Of a stretch of 7,887 nucleotides of DNA, positions 1 to 6,265 are shown one piece after another (within the stretch, counting starts at the first letter, position 1; each line of letters begins with the position of its first letter). The DNA lies in contig PHDR01000124.1 in assembly GCA_002841035.1 (NCBI GenBank), positions 1 to 7,887 of the forward strand, given 5' to 3'. Source of the DNA: Bacteroidetes bacterium HGW-Bacteroidetes-12. Lineage in GTDB: Bacteria; Bacteroidota; Bacteroidia; Flavobacteriales_E; Vicingaceae. The notes below the pieces were generated by a model. That model searched no databases. It saw nothing but the letters and a program-made list of their open reading frames with translations, and had not been told where the DNA came from. The position numbers and the translations under genes are program-made.

Positions 1-2
1 AC

Positions 3-179
3 GATACAATAGAAGCACTAAAAAATGAATTAGAACAACGAAGCGAAGAAATTCAATGTGTTGTTTCTTCCAAAAACACAGCGTTAAACACATTGTATTT
101 TGGAGAAACCCAAATGCCTAAACTTAATGATTATGCTGATGGAGTTGATACACTTGAATTTTTAGTTAGAATTTCTTAA
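3..179 (+). CDS. Probable acyl-CoA reductase (LuxC-like), C-terminal fragment
   Basis: The window opens inside a gene whose last 59 codons are read from base 3 to the TAA at 177-179. The visible tail contains IQCVVSS, then LYFGETQMPKLNDYADG and VDTLEFLVRIS at the end. An end of the form 'FG.(A/T)Q.P.L.DYADGVDT(ME)FL' is, to my recollection, typical of the LuxC-type acyl-CoA reductases of Bacteroidota, which reduce acyl-CoA to aldehyde with NADPH. No catalytic residue lies in this fragment, so the assignment rests on the C-terminal signature alone. The next gene starts 13 bp downstream on the same strand without a visible terminator, so the two may be co-transcribed. The start codon and most of the protein lie outside the window. 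Confidence 0.6.
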   Translation, partial: DTIEALKNELEQRSEEIQCVVSSKNTALNTLYFGETQMPKLNDYADGVDTLEFLVRIS

Positions 180-192
180 AAAAAATAGAACA

Positions 193-1872
193 ATGAAAAT
201 TAATTTAAAGTACAGTTTAATTATTATTTTAATAACACAATGGCTTGTTAGTTGTTCAAACAACAGTGCAAAAGTAGATTTAATTATTCGTAATGCTACT
301 ATTTATACCGTAAACGAAACCTTTGATTTGGCTCAAGCAATAGCAATAAACAATGGTAAAATAGTTGGAATAGGAGCAGAGCATGAAATTTTAAACAAAT
401 TTGCAACAGACCACCTTATTGATGCCAAAAAGCAAACTATTTTACCAGGTTTTTATGACGCTCATTGCCATTTTGTAGGCTATGCCAAAGGCTTACAAGA
501 AATAGATTTAGTTGGCACAACATCATTTGAAGAGGTTATAAATCGAATAAAAAAATTTGAACAACAAACGGATACTAAATTTCTATTAACAGACACAACA
601 ACTTCTATAAAATGGATAGTTGGCAGAGGTTGGGATCAGAACGATTGGGACAACAAAACCTATCCTACAAAAGAAAAATTAGACGAGCTTTTTCCTGAAA
701 CACCTGTTTATCTTACTCGAATTGACGGACATGCTGCCTTATTGAACCAAAAAGCATTAGATGTGGCTGAAATAACAATAACATCAAAAATTGAAGGAGG
801 AATTGTTGAAATTAAAAATAACCAACTTACAGGTATTCTAATTGATAATGCTATGGAATTGGTAAAACATAAAATTCCTACCTACACCAAAAAACAACTT
901 GCCGAAGCCTTAATGGTTGCCCAAAAAAATCTTTTTGAAGTTGGGCTAACAACCATAAACGATGCTGGATTAAATAGCTACGAAATTGAGCTGATTGATG
1001 AACTTCAACAGCAACAAAAAATTTTAATAAATGTATATGCAATGATTTCAGCAACACCCGAAATGCTTGATTATTACTTAGCCAAAAAACCTTATAAAAC
1101 AAACAAACTAAACGTGCGTTCATTTAAGTTTTATGCCGATGGTGCTTTAGGCTCAAGAGGTGCTTGTCTTATACACCCTTATAGTGATTTGCTAAGCCAA
1201 CAAGGGTTACTTATAAATACGCCCGAATTTTACAGAAAATACGCTCCACTTTTATACGCTAAAGGATATCAAATGAACACACACTGTATTGGCGATTCTG
1301 CCAATCGATTAATTTTGTCGGTTTATAAAGAAGTACTAAAAACCACAAACGACAAGCGTTGGAAAATTGAACACGCACAAGTGATTCATCCCGAAGATTT
1401 TGAAAAATTTAAAGCCATTACGGTAATCCCTTCCATACAGCCCACACACGCAACCTCAGATATGTATTGGGCTAAAGATAGGTTAGGAGCGGAGCGTTTA
1501 AAAAATGCTTACGCCTACAAGCAGTTAGTTCAAGAAAATGGAATAGTAGCATTAGGTACTGATTTTCCTGTAGAGGCTATTTCGCCAATAAAAACATTTT
1601 ATGCAGCGGTTTTTAGAATGGACGATAAAGGATTTCCTACGGGTGGATTTCAGGCAGAAAATGGCTTAACAAGAGAAGAAACACTTAAAGGAATGACAAT
1701 TTGGGCTGCTATTTCTAATTTTGAAGAAAACGAGAGGGGTAGTTTGGAAGTAGGTAAAAATGCAGATTTTATTATTTTAGATAGAGATATAATGAAAGTT
1801 GATGCACAAGAGGTATTAAAAACCAACGTAGTAATGACTTTTGTAGATGGTAAAATGGTTTATACAAAATAA
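193..1872 (+). CDS. Lipoprotein amidohydrolase, YtcJ-like (Amidohydro_3 family)
   Basis: A 559-residue metal-dependent hydrolase of the YtcJ/NfdA-like branch of the amidohydrolase superfamily. Residues 1-21 are a lipoprotein signal peptide: Lys-containing start, hydrophobic stretch, then lipobox LVSC with Cys21 as the lipidation site. The metal-site motifs appear in order: H91-x-H93 in DAHCHF, a candidate carboxylated lysine K312 in FKFYADGALGSRGA, H364 in NTHCIGD, E393-H394 in IEHAQ, and D457 in LGTDFPVE. The C-terminal part (515-559) has the usual GSLEVGKNADFIILD and VDGKMVYT strands of the composite beta-sandwich. All expected ligands are present, so the enzyme should be active. The substrate cannot be read from sequence; relatives act on N-formyl or amide compounds. 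Residues after Cys21 (SNNS) lack the acidic/lysine-rich surface-export signal known from Flavobacteriia lipoproteins, so a periplasm-facing location is inferred. The ATG lies 13 bp after the previous stop in an A-rich leader, with no strong Shine-Dalgarno site. Confidence 0.9.
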   Translation: MKINLKYSLIIILITQWLVSCSNNSAKVDLIIRNATIYTVNETFDLAQAIAINNGKIVGIGAEHEILNKFATDHLIDAKKQTILPGFYDAHCHFVGYAKGLQEIDLVGTTSFEEVINRIKKFEQQTDTKFLLTDTTTSIKWIVGRGWDQNDWDNKTYPTKEKLDELFPETPVYLTRIDGHAALLNQKALDVAEITITSKIEGGIVEIKNNQLTGILIDNAMELVKHKIPTYTKKQLAEALMVAQKNLFEVGLTTINDAGLNSYEIELIDELQQQQKILINVYAMISATPEMLDYYLAKKPYKTNKLNVRSFKFYADGALGSRGACLIHPYSDLLSQQGLLINTPEFYRKYAPLLYAKGYQMNTHCIGDSANRLILSVYKEVLKTTNDKRWKIEHAQVIHPEDFEKFKAITVIPSIQPTHATSDMYWAKDRLGAERLKNAYAYKQLVQENGIVALGTDFPVEAISPIKTFYAAVFRMDDKGFPTGGFQAENGLTREETLKGMTIWAAISNFEENERGSLEVGKNADFIILDRDIMKVDAQEVLKTNVVMTFVDGKMVYTK

Positions 1873-2000
1873 ACGAGTAATCGGCACTGTGAGAGCTTGT
1901 ACTTGTAGCTTAAACACCGCTGAAAAAAACGAAAGTACACTCAAACTTAGTCGCTTTTCGGTAGAAAAGATAATTAGTTAGAGGAATAAATTGCTAATTA

Positions 2001-2183
2001 ACCTGAGTTCGTGTTAAGCAAAACACTATCAGTTAGAGTGTTAGATTTTTATAAAGTTTATACTGAGTTTATCGAAGTGAAGTAAGAATAAAGTATTTTG
2101 CCCATTTCGATTCATCTCACAATAGAGCGGGACACTCAATGTAACAAAATACAGAAACTTTGTTGTTATCTCCGAATTCAGGT
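2001..2183. repeat. Nested inverted-repeat element with REP-like motif
   Basis: ACCTGAGTTCG at 2001-2011 can pair with CGAATTCAGGT at 2173-2183: 11 pairs, one of them G-U. The enclosed segment contains a 6-bp hairpin (2022-2042), the motif ACTGAGTTTATCGAAGTG (2062-2079) and the 8-bp pair GTATTTTG/CAAAATAC (2093-2100, 2145-2152). The reverse complement of the 2062 motif, CACTTCGATAAACTCAGT, resembles the 'CTTCGACAAGCTCAG' type of palindromic intergenic repeat seen in many bacterial genomes. The arm at 2001 shares CTGAGTT..CG..GTG with it, as if both were degraded copies. Whether this is one folded element or debris of several repeats cannot be decided here. Confidence 0.4.
2022..2050 (+). terminator. 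Weak intrinsic terminator candidate downstream of the amidohydrolase
   Basis: AACACT (2022-2027) and AGTGTT (2037-2042) form a 6-bp stem with a 9-nt loop, followed three bases later by five T (2046-2050). It lies 150 bp after the amidohydrolase stop on the same strand. The stem is short and AT-rich, so this is a weak call. Confidence 0.25.
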
Positions 2184-2349
2184 GAAAAGAAAAAAACTCG
2201 ACTGATTTTTTATTTGTGGTTTTTATTTCATCGTTTTTATATACAATTTTACATTGTAAATATACGAAATAAGGCAGTTTAAAACAACTACCTGTTAAAT
2301 TTATTTCATTGTAAATGAGTGAGTTATATTATTTTTGAGGCGGCTATTT

Positions 2350-3942
2350 TTAAACTATTTTTTCTTTTTTAAAAGTGGTGCCATTTATTTCTTTTAAGGC
2401 AGTTATTACAGCGTCATCTATCTCACTAATAATTTGATAGTAAGCAGAATTGTCCCATAAATTTCGGGCAATAACAGCTTTTAATCTAATCAACATAAAA
2501 TCCTTGGAAATTGCTATTTGTTCATCATTTCGTTCTATTTCGTTTTTTTCAGCATAGGCGATAAAAGACTCCAACAACTCAGTTTCAGCATTAAAATTAG
2601 TTTTGAAATTAATCACGCTATTGTATTTACTTAATAGTTCTTCTCGATTTGATTGCGTGTAATCTAATGAAAATTCGTTAATCAAACCTTTTCTTAACGC
2701 CTTGCTAAAGTATTCAGAAGCCATACTCGTATCTATTGGAACAAAAACATCAGGCATTATTCCACCACCGCCATAAACCGTTCTTTTACTAATTAATGTT
2801 GAAAATTTTAATGAATCAGGAAAAATAATACTATCTTGAGTTACAAGTTCACCATGCTCATAACGTCTAGTAAATTCTTTGTAATAGGCTTCTTTTCCAT
2901 CATCATAAGGTCGTTGAATACTTCTTCCTGAAGGGGTGTAATACCGAGAAACTGTTAGTCGAACAGTAGAACCATCAATCAATGAAAACGGTTTTTGTAC
3001 CAATCCTTTACCAAACGAACGCCTGCCAATAATTAATCCTCTGTCATAGTCCTGAATAGCACCGCTCACAATTTCTGATGCTGATGCCGAACCTTCATCA
3101 ATTAATACTACTAATTTACCAGTTTCAAAACCACCTTTTTCGGTTGTGTAATAATCTTGTTGAGGGCTATTTAATCCTTTAGTGTAAACAATACGTTTGT
3201 TTTGGTCTAAAAATTCGTCAGCAAGTTGAATGGCTGTTTTCAAGTAGCCACCGCCATTTCCTCGTAAATCAACAATAAGGTTTTTAACATTTTGTTTTTT
3301 TAGAGCTGCTAATCCTTCTCTGAATTCATCTATGGTTTTTTCGGCAAAACGATTTATTTTTATGTAGCCAGTTTCGTTATCTAACATATAAGAAGCATCC
3401 ACGCTGAAAATGGGAATCTTATCTCTTATAATAGTAAAATTTAACAGTTCTTTTTCTCCTTTTCGTTTAATTCCTACTTCTACTTTTGTTCCTTTTTTTC
3501 CACGCAATTTATCTTGTACATCGCTATTTTGTAAGCCTATGCCAGCAATATTTTTTTTATCCACTTCAATTATTTTATCACCAGCCTGTATTCCTACTTT
3601 TTCGGAAGGACCACTTGGAATAGGAGAAACAACGATTAGCGTGTCGTGGTGAATGTTGAATTGTATGCCTATTCCTTCAAAATTTCCTACTAATGGCTCG
3701 TTCATTTTTTCGAGTTCATCTTTTGGAATATATACAGAATGAGGGTCTAAATCTTTTAAAAGTGCAACTATGGCTGTTTCAACTAGTTTATTTTCATTGG
3801 TAGAATCAACATAAGCATAATTAACCAGTTGCAGTAAATTATCTATTTTCTGACTTCCAGCTGTTGATCGTTGTTGAGAAAACAAGAAGTTGGTAAAAAT
3901 AAATAAGGAAATAACAAATATGTATGTCTTTTTAATAGTCAT
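2350..3942 (-). CDS. Exported S41 family C-terminal processing protease (CtpA-like)
   Basis: A 530-residue serine protease of family S41 with an N-terminal signal peptide (residues 1 to about 22; Lys-Lys, hydrophobic core ISLFIFTNFLFS, then QQ), so it works in the periplasm. A PDZ domain spans roughly 84-165, with LVGNFEGIGIQF and GIQAGDKIIEVD typical of Ctp proteases. The protease domain follows at about 188-345. It carries GYIKINRF, LRGNGGGYL, the nucleophile region DEGSASASEI and the lysine motif GRRSFGKGLVQ. The catalytic set is Ser287, Lys312 and Gln316. The spacings of 25 and 29 residues match the Ser-Lys-Gln triad of Bacillus CtpB, so the active site is intact. Residues 410-530 form a further C-terminal helical extension without recognised motif. 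Members cleave C-terminal tails of periplasmic proteins; the target here is unknown. The ATG lies about 20 nt downstream of the start predicted from a TAAATTTG motif, so the gene may have its own promoter. Confidence 0.95.
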   Translation of the reverse strand: MTIKKTYIFVISLFIFTNFLFSQQRSTAGSQKIDNLLQLVNYAYVDSTNENKLVETAIVALLKDLDPHSVYIPKDELEKMNEPLVGNFEGIGIQFNIHHDTLIVVSPIPSGPSEKVGIQAGDKIIEVDKKNIAGIGLQNSDVQDKLRGKKGTKVEVGIKRKGEKELLNFTIIRDKIPIFSVDASYMLDNETGYIKINRFAEKTIDEFREGLAALKKQNVKNLIVDLRGNGGGYLKTAIQLADEFLDQNKRIVYTKGLNSPQQDYYTTEKGGFETGKLVVLIDEGSASASEIVSGAIQDYDRGLIIGRRSFGKGLVQKPFSLIDGSTVRLTVSRYYTPSGRSIQRPYDDGKEAYYKEFTRRYEHGELVTQDSIIFPDSLKFSTLISKRTVYGGGGIMPDVFVPIDTSMASEYFSKALRKGLINEFSLDYTQSNREELLSKYNSVINFKTNFNAETELLESFIAYAEKNEIERNDEQIAISKDFMLIRLKAVIARNLWDNSAYYQIISEIDDAVITALKEINGTTFKKEKIV

Positions 3943-3968
3943 AAGCTCAGTTTGTTTAACATGATTAA

Positions 3969-3976
3969 CAAATTTA
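3969..3976 (-). promoter_or_regulatory. Bacteroidota-type -7 promoter element for the S41 protease gene
   Basis: On the minus strand this reads TAAATTTG, a full match to the TAnnTTTG -7 element of the Bacteroidota primary sigma factor. It lies in the 90-bp gap upstream of the protease and predicts a leader of about 20 nt. The -33 region reads CTTTTT rather than TTG, so that half is weak. Confidence 0.5.
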
Positions 3977-4032
3977 AGAAAACGGATTGAGTATAAAAAG
4001 TTAATGTTCCTTAAATAAAATAAGAAAAGAAA

Positions 4033-4569
4033 TTAAAATTCTACATTTAATTGTTGGAGAACTACTTTTAGACTAAGCAGTAAATTTTGTTTTTCGGTTT
4101 CATCTTCGTCTATGGCTTCTTCTAAATCAAGAATCAAGTCGTTAATTTCTTCTTCGTTAAAAGTTGCGTCAAAATTTTCTATTACGGTTAAGACTTCCAA
4201 ACAGACTAAATAATCATTTTTTATAGCTTGTTTAATTAAAAAATCAATGTGATTACTAACATCCAAACCTGATTGCCAAAAAATAGAAATTAAAAAGGGT
4301 TTTATTTCACTGTATTTTTTTGAGGCGATGGCTTTGATTAGTTCATCTATTGCTTTTTCTAGTTTTAAATCAAAAAGTAAGGAACTAATTTCTTGCTTAA
4401 TTTCAGCATCATTATTTTTTATATAAACATCTAAAATGGGATGAATTGCTTCTGGTTTACCACTAATTCTTAATTGTTTTAGTGCAACTAAAATTTTTTG
4501 ATTATCGTCAGATAAAAGGTCTTTAATGATGTTGTTGAATCTATTATCGTTTCTTTTTATTTCAGACAT
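4033..4569 (-). CDS. Uncharacterised alpha-helical protein, HEAT-repeat-like
   Basis: A 178-residue protein that I cannot assign to a named family with certainty. It has no signal peptide or membrane segment and should be cytoplasmic. It is built from consecutive amphipathic helices of HEAT/ARM-like length: residues 11-20, 23-35, 40-51, 54-67, 70-83, 86-99, 104-117 and 119-132. A repeated pattern of the form 'P(I/E)AIxPILDVYIKNND' then 'IKQEISSLLFDL' suggests stacked helical hairpins. The C-terminal part (138-160) is very acidic (EEEINDLILDLEEAIDEDE), followed by a last helix. Such scaffolds generally bind other proteins, but no partner is indicated. It lies 98 bp after gap and 90 bp before the S41 protease on the same strand. 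An 18-bp hairpin sits about 26 bp upstream of its ATG, and I see no TAnnTTTG motif there. It may be transcribed by readthrough from gap. Confidence 0.75.
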   Translation of the reverse strand: MSEIKRNDNRFNNIIKDLLSDDNQKILVALKQLRISGKPEAIHPILDVYIKNNDAEIKQEISSLLFDLKLEKAIDELIKAIASKKYSEIKPFLISIFWQSGLDVSNHIDFLIKQAIKNDYLVCLEVLTVIENFDATFNEEEINDLILDLEEAIDEDETEKQNLLLSLKVVLQQLNVEF

Positions 4570-4595
4570 TAAGTTAAAAGTTTATAAAGTATATA

Positions 4596-4640
4596 AGAAA
4601 ATGAGTAATTATTTAAGTGTATAATAATTACTCATTTTCT
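4596..4640 (-). terminator. 18-bp perfect hairpin between gap and the HEAT-like gene
   Basis: AGAAAATGAGTAATTATT at 4596-4613 is the exact reverse complement of 4623-4640, with a 9-nt loop. It begins 27 bp after the gap stop codon (minus strand) and ends 26 bp before the next ATG. In minus-strand RNA the stem is followed by UUAUAUA, so it resembles an intrinsic terminator, though it is low in GC and the U-run is broken. Because it is symmetrical and lies in the leader of the next gene, it could also protect the 3' end of gap mRNA or attenuate readthrough. Confidence 0.6.
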
Positions 4641-4667
4641 ATCTTATAATGTGCTATTAATAAATAT

Positions 4668-6128
4668 TTAGTAATAAATAAGTCTTCGCACTTTAGCAAT
4701 GTGTTTAGCTAAACGAATAACTTGTTTTGTATATCCAAATTCATTATCATACCAAACATAGAGTACAATGTTTTTCTTATCTACAGAAACAATGGTTGCA
4801 TTGCTATCAAAGACAGAACAGCAAATGTTTCCAATTATATCGGTAGATACTAGTTCAGGGTCATTTTCATATTTAATTTGATTTACCAATTTACCTTGAA
4901 GAGCAGCTTTTCTAATCAACTCATTCACTTCTTCAACAGAGGTTGTTTTGCCAACTTCTAAACTCAAAATTGCTAACGAGCCATTAGGTGTAGGAACACG
5001 CACAGCATTGGCTGTTAGTTTATCTTTAAGTGAAGGAATTACTTTGGTAACTGCATTTCCGGCACCTGTTGAAGTAATTACCATATTAACAGCTGCAGAA
5101 CGTCCTCTTCTGGGTTTTTTGTGCATGTTATCCAACAGGTTTTGGTCATTGGTGTAAGCATGCACTGTTTCAATGTGTCCTTTAACAACACCTAATTCGT
5201 TTTCAATTACATGAAGAATAGGAGATATTGCATTGGTGGTACATGAGGCTGCAGAGAAAATAGTTTCGTTTTCTAAATCTAATGTATCTTCATTTATTCC
5301 ATAAACAACATTAGGAACTTCTTTTCCTGGAGCAGTTAGTAATACTTTGCTAATTCCTTTTGCTTTAGTATGACGAGCTAATTGTTCACGAGTAGTAAAA
5401 ACTCCTGTATTGTCAATTAGCAAAGCATTATTAATTCCAAAAGCTGTATAGTCAACATCTTCAGGATTGTTAGCTTCTATCATTTTCACAATTTGACCGT
5501 TTATGATAAGTGCTTTATTTTCAACATCAACATCCACGCTACCAGAAAACATTCCATGAACAGAATCATTTCTTAACAATGCAGCTCTTTTAATCATATC
5601 AGCTTCAGAAACAGTTCTTGTTACAATTGCTCTTAAACGTAATTGTTGCCCTTTTCCTGCTTGTTTCACTAATTCTCTAGCTGCCAATCTTCCAATTCGT
5701 CCAAATCCAAATAACACAATATCTTTTGGTTTTATGTTATGGTCTTCAGAACTTTCAAAACCCGTAAGTTTAGCTTTTAAAAAGTCTGCTTGAGAAGTGT
5801 AATCTGATTTTTGCTTATTCCATTCGGCAGCTAATTTACCTATGTCAATTTTTGAAGGGGCAATTTCAAGCGTTTTGAGTTCTTTTGCCAACGAAGAAGT
5901 ATCAAAAATATCAACAGGGTTAAAGGCAATACTTTTTGCTTTTGAGTGTAAATTTAACACATCAGAAATACTTTTATCTACCAAAGGATTTCTAAAAAGT
6001 ACTAATTCTACCGATTTTTCGTACATTAAATAGCCAATAGAACTAATTAATTTAACCGCAGCTTTTTCACGGTTTACATAATGATTTAGATTTTCTTCGT
6101 ACGTTTTGTTTTTATCAAGAATTTCCAT
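4668..6128 (-). CDS. gap: Glyceraldehyde-3-phosphate dehydrogenase, long form
   Basis: A 486-residue GAPDH, which oxidises and phosphorylates glyceraldehyde-3-phosphate to 1,3-bisphosphoglycerate, or works in reverse. Classical GAPDHs have about 335 residues; here roughly the first 135 form an extra N-terminal region without recognised motif, as in the long Bacteroidota version. The Rossmann motif GFGRIGR is at 141-147. The catalytic cysteine is Cys296 in SAASCTTNAISP, with the assisting histidine His323 in TVHAYTNDQ. The phosphate-binding and structural motifs are present: RRGRSAAVN (340-348), STGAGNAVTKVIP (353-365), RVPTPNGSLA (377-386) and WYDNEFGYTKQ (459-469). The end of the second Rossmann strand reads AIVTRTV (167-173), where NAD-specific GAPDHs usually have an Asp (AIND), so cofactor use may be NADP or dual. 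The ATG (6128) is followed by a plausible MEILDKNK start; the leader consists of AGTTTAT-type repeats and no clear promoter is visible. Confidence 0.95.
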   Translation of the reverse strand: MEILDKNKTYEENLNHYVNREKAAVKLISSIGYLMYEKSVELVLFRNPLVDKSISDVLNLHSKAKSIAFNPVDIFDTSSLAKELKTLEIAPSKIDIGKLAAEWNKQKSDYTSQADFLKAKLTGFESSEDHNIKPKDIVLFGFGRIGRLAARELVKQAGKGQQLRLRAIVTRTVSEADMIKRAALLRNDSVHGMFSGSVDVDVENKALIINGQIVKMIEANNPEDVDYTAFGINNALLIDNTGVFTTREQLARHTKAKGISKVLLTAPGKEVPNVVYGINEDTLDLENETIFSAASCTTNAISPILHVIENELGVVKGHIETVHAYTNDQNLLDNMHKKPRRGRSAAVNMVITSTGAGNAVTKVIPSLKDKLTANAVRVPTPNGSLAILSLEVGKTTSVEEVNELIRKAALQGKLVNQIKYENDPELVSTDIIGNICCSVFDSNATIVSVDKKNIVLYVWYDNEFGYTKQVIRLAKHIAKVRRLIYY

Positions 6129-6182
6129 TTTATAAAGTTTTTGAGTTTATACATTTAAAAGTTTATGAGTTTATAAAGTTTA
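6129..6182. repeat. AGTTTAT-type short repeat array in the gap leader
   Basis: Directly upstream of the gap start, the plus strand shows four spaced GTTT(A)T units: TTTATAAAGTTT, TGAGTTTATAC, AAAAGTTTATGAG and TTTATAAAGTTTAAAA. The same block, TTTATAAAGTTT followed after a few bases by TGAGTTTAT, recurs at 2048-2072. A related form lies at 4576-4590. The units are imperfect, and they lie in the predicted 5' leader of gap. Confidence 0.5.
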
Positions 6183-6208
6183 AAATTCACACAACTTATC
6201 CCTGCCTG

Positions 6209-6224
6209 CCCCGACTTATCGGGG
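6209..6224. repeat. GC-rich palindrome CCCCGA-CTTA-TCGGGG
   Basis: A perfect 6-bp stem (6209-6214 with 6219-6224) and 4-nt loop in an otherwise AT-rich gap. It is flanked on the left by CCTGCCTGC and on the right by a partial copy ACTTCTCGGAA of ACTTATCGGGG. It lies about 40 bp beyond the rpoD stop on the minus strand but has no T-tract on either side, so a mobile or REP-type palindrome fits better than a classic terminator. Confidence 0.55.
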
Positions 6225-6234
6225 ACTTCTCGGA

Positions 6235-6261
6235 ATCCACACATTCACACATCCACACATT
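6235..6261. repeat. ATCCACACATT direct repeat next to the rpoD stop
   Basis: ATCCACACATT occurs at 6235-6245 and again at 6251-6261, a 16-bp period, with CACAC between the copies. On the minus strand it reads as alternating ATGTGTGGATGTGTGAA units directly downstream of the rpoD stop codon. It is a very short tandem array, only about 1.7 periods. Confidence 0.5.
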
Positions 6262-6265
6262 AATA

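Larger units (their letters stand above)
1873..2349. other. Convergent noncoding gap with clustered inverted repeats
   Basis: This 477-bp stretch separates the convergent amidohydrolase and S41 protease genes. I find no convincing gene, tRNA or known ncRNA in it. It holds several inverted repeats: TGTACTT (1898-1904) with AAGTACA (1933-1939); a tight hairpin CTTTTC-GGTA-GAAAAG (1954-1969); TAATTAG (1971-1977) with CTAATTA (1994-2000); a long-range pair at 2001-2011/2173-2183; and GTATTTTG (2093-2100) with CAAAATAC (2145-2152). A REP-like motif lies at 2062-2079. The right part (2205-2340) is T-rich and contains TTTACA-T-TGTAAA (around 2249) and a second CATTGTAAAT near 2308. The gap plausibly serves transcription termination from both sides, but no classic GC-rich hairpin with a U-tract is present. 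Confidence 0.6.

Noticed and set aside
878..1123. Open reading frame of 81 codons antisense to the amidohydrolase
   Set aside because: It lies fully inside a gene with intact family motifs, and its translation is Leu/Phe/Gln-rich with no domain. It is a shadow of the coding strand.
2191..2211. A6/T6 flanked hairpin (AAAAAA ... TTTTTT) as a bidirectional terminator
   Set aside because: Apart from the A-T pairs there is hardly any stem; homopolymer runs of this kind are common in such AT-rich sequence.
1873..2349. Degenerate remnant of a protein gene or insertion sequence in the convergent gap
   Set aside because: I found no open frame with recognisable peptide motifs and no terminal repeats with target-site duplication.
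3410..3652. Plus-strand open frame of 80 codons opposite the PDZ region of the protease
   Set aside because: It mirrors a well-supported gene, has Pro/Ser/Phe-rich low-information sequence, and no promoter or start context.
4948..5157. Plus-strand open frame of 69 codons opposite gap
   Set aside because: It lies opposite the conserved catalytic domain of GAPDH and has no recognisable features of its own.
5842..6033. Plus-strand open frame of 63 codons opposite the N-terminal part of gap
   Set aside because: It is contained in the gap coding region and its peptide shows no motif. The gap frame continues without a break here.
6209..6224. GC-rich palindrome as the rpoD rho-independent terminator
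   Set aside because: The stem is good but no T-run follows on either strand, so I list it as a repeat only.
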